From Hyphomicrobiales bacterium (lineage in GTDB: Bacteria; Pseudomonadota; Alphaproteobacteria; Rhizobiales; Aestuariivirgaceae): 6,096 nt of DNA. A model generated the notes under the pieces. The model saw nothing but the letters and a program-made list of their open reading frames with translations, was not told the DNA's origin and searched no databases. The position numbers were made by a program, and so were the translations under genes. The stretch covers positions 1 through 6,096 of the forward strand of contig JACMJT010000577.1 in assembly GCA_014380505.1 (NCBI GenBank). The letters run 5' to 3'. How positions within the stretch are numbered: the stretch's first letter is position 1; each line of letters starts with the position of its first letter. Positions 5,484 to 6,096 of the stretch are shown here, in pieces.

Positions 5484-6096
5484 TTAAAAATCAAGGATGA
5501 GAATGGGAGCAAGCATGCCCGCCGGCGCTTCCGGGGCATGGGGCGGGCGCACGATCAGGCAAGCGGCCTCCCGGAAGGTGCGCTGCATCGAGCTGTCCTG
5601 TTTGCCGAAAGGCGTTGCCGTCCGCATCCCGTCTGGAGCCACGGTAAGACTGGCCCGCACATAGTCCTGCCGCCCGTCGTTGGCCTTCATGGTGGTGCCC
5701 AGCCGTGCTTCCATCACGGCTTCCTCCGGTGGAAGGCCGAGCAAAGCATCGAGCAGGGGCGTGAGAAACAGCCTCGCGCACACCAGCGCCGACACCGGAT
5801 TGCCAGGCAAGCCCATCACATGCTGTCGCCCGCGCCTGCCATACATGAACGGCTTCCCCGGCCGCATGGCGATCTTCCAGAAATCGAGTTTGACGCCCGA
5901 ACGCTTCAGCGCCTCCTGCACGAAATCATGGTCGCCCACCGAAGCGCCGCCGGTAGTGACCAGCACATCCGCCCCCCGCGCCCTGGCGATGGCCCGTTCC
6001 GTGGCCGCGAGACTATCGCGCACGATCCCGAAATTGATGACCTCAGCTCCGAAGCGCCGCGCCATGACCATCAGCGCATGGCTGTTGGAGGAAACG
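5484..6096 (-). CDS. moeA: Molybdopterin molybdenumtransferase MoeA, C-terminal 203 residues (5' end outside window)
   Basis: The frame is open to the right edge, so an internal ATG at 6071 is not the start; the visible protein begins VSSNSHALMVMARRFGAEV, the opening of the molybdopterin-binding domain. Further signatures are INFGIVRDS, TTGGASVGDHDFV (the molybdopterin-binding loop), FWKIAMRPGKPFMYGR and VMGLPGNPVSAL, after which the C-terminal beta-barrel domain IV runs to LILDF. MoeA inserts molybdate into adenylylated molybdopterin to finish the molybdenum cofactor, in the cytosol. The N-terminal domains I-II lie outside the window. Its position directly upstream of lexA matches the trpC-moaC-moeA-lexA cluster found in many alphaproteobacteria. 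I see no terminator after its stop: a short CCGTTACGG palindrome there is too small. Read-through into lexA is thus possible. Confidence 0.95.
   Translation of the reverse strand, partial: VSSNSHALMVMARRFGAEVINFGIVRDSLAATERAIARARGADVLVTTGGASVGDHDFVQEALKRSGVKLDFWKIAMRPGKPFMYGRRGRQHVMGLPGNPVSALVCARLFLTPLLDALLGLPPEEAVMEARLGTTMKANDGRQDYVRASLTVAPDGMRTATPFGKQDSSMQRTFREAACLIVRPPHAPEAPAGMLAPILILDF

Noticed and set aside
5470..5486. An intrinsic terminator after moeA (CCGTTACGG palindrome)
   Set aside because: The stem is only four base pairs with a one-base loop and no T-run follows, so it is too weak to be a terminator.
5484..6071. ATG at 6071 as the start of moeA
   Set aside because: The frame stays open to the window edge and the residues upstream (VSSNSHAL) belong to the conserved MoeA domain, so the gene is truncated by the window and not by a real start.

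Overview
The window is GC-rich and densely coding. It most likely comes from the chromosome of an alphaproteobacterium. This rests on the LexA N-terminus, on the moeA-lexA order (common in that class), on an HspQ of the alphaproteobacterial type, and on a ubiquinone-type hydroxylase with the GEAGH...PPIGAQGLN form of the FAD motif that I associate with this class. These are judgements from remembered family patterns; no search was run. I cannot name a genus.

Layout from left to right: the last 29 codons of glmS on the + strand (1-92); a 93-base convergent gap holding two perfect short hairpins that look like a dispersed palindromic repeat; then seven genes, all on the - strand. In order of transcription (right to left) these are moeA (3' part only, running off the right edge), lexA, a YibF-like glutathione S-transferase, a UbiH/UbiF-family FAD hydroxylase, hspQ, an EamA/DMT-family permease, and a TetA-like MFS transporter. 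The moeA-lexA gap (96 bases) carries a plausible lexA promoter and two near-matches to the alphaproteobacterial SOS box. The lexA-GST gap (185 bases) carries a perfect 27-base inverted repeat, each arm of which also folds on its own.

The five genes from the GST to the MFS transporter look like one transcription unit. GST and hydroxylase share a TGATG stop/start junction, hydroxylase and hspQ share an ATGA junction, and the gaps downstream are 26 and 13 bases. A six-codon reading frame exactly bridges the permease stop and the MFS start. Functionally the unit mixes redox/detoxification (GST, hydroxylase), protein quality control (HspQ) and two small-molecule transporters, which fits a stress or xenobiotic theme. 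That theme is inference only. LexA sets the SOS response, MoeA completes molybdenum cofactor, and GlmS makes glucosamine-6-phosphate; these are housekeeping.

I found no tRNA, rRNA, CRISPR array, transposase or clearly new system. The most interesting points are the two palindromic repeats that bracket the five-gene block, the operator architecture at lexA, and the chain of start/stop overlaps.
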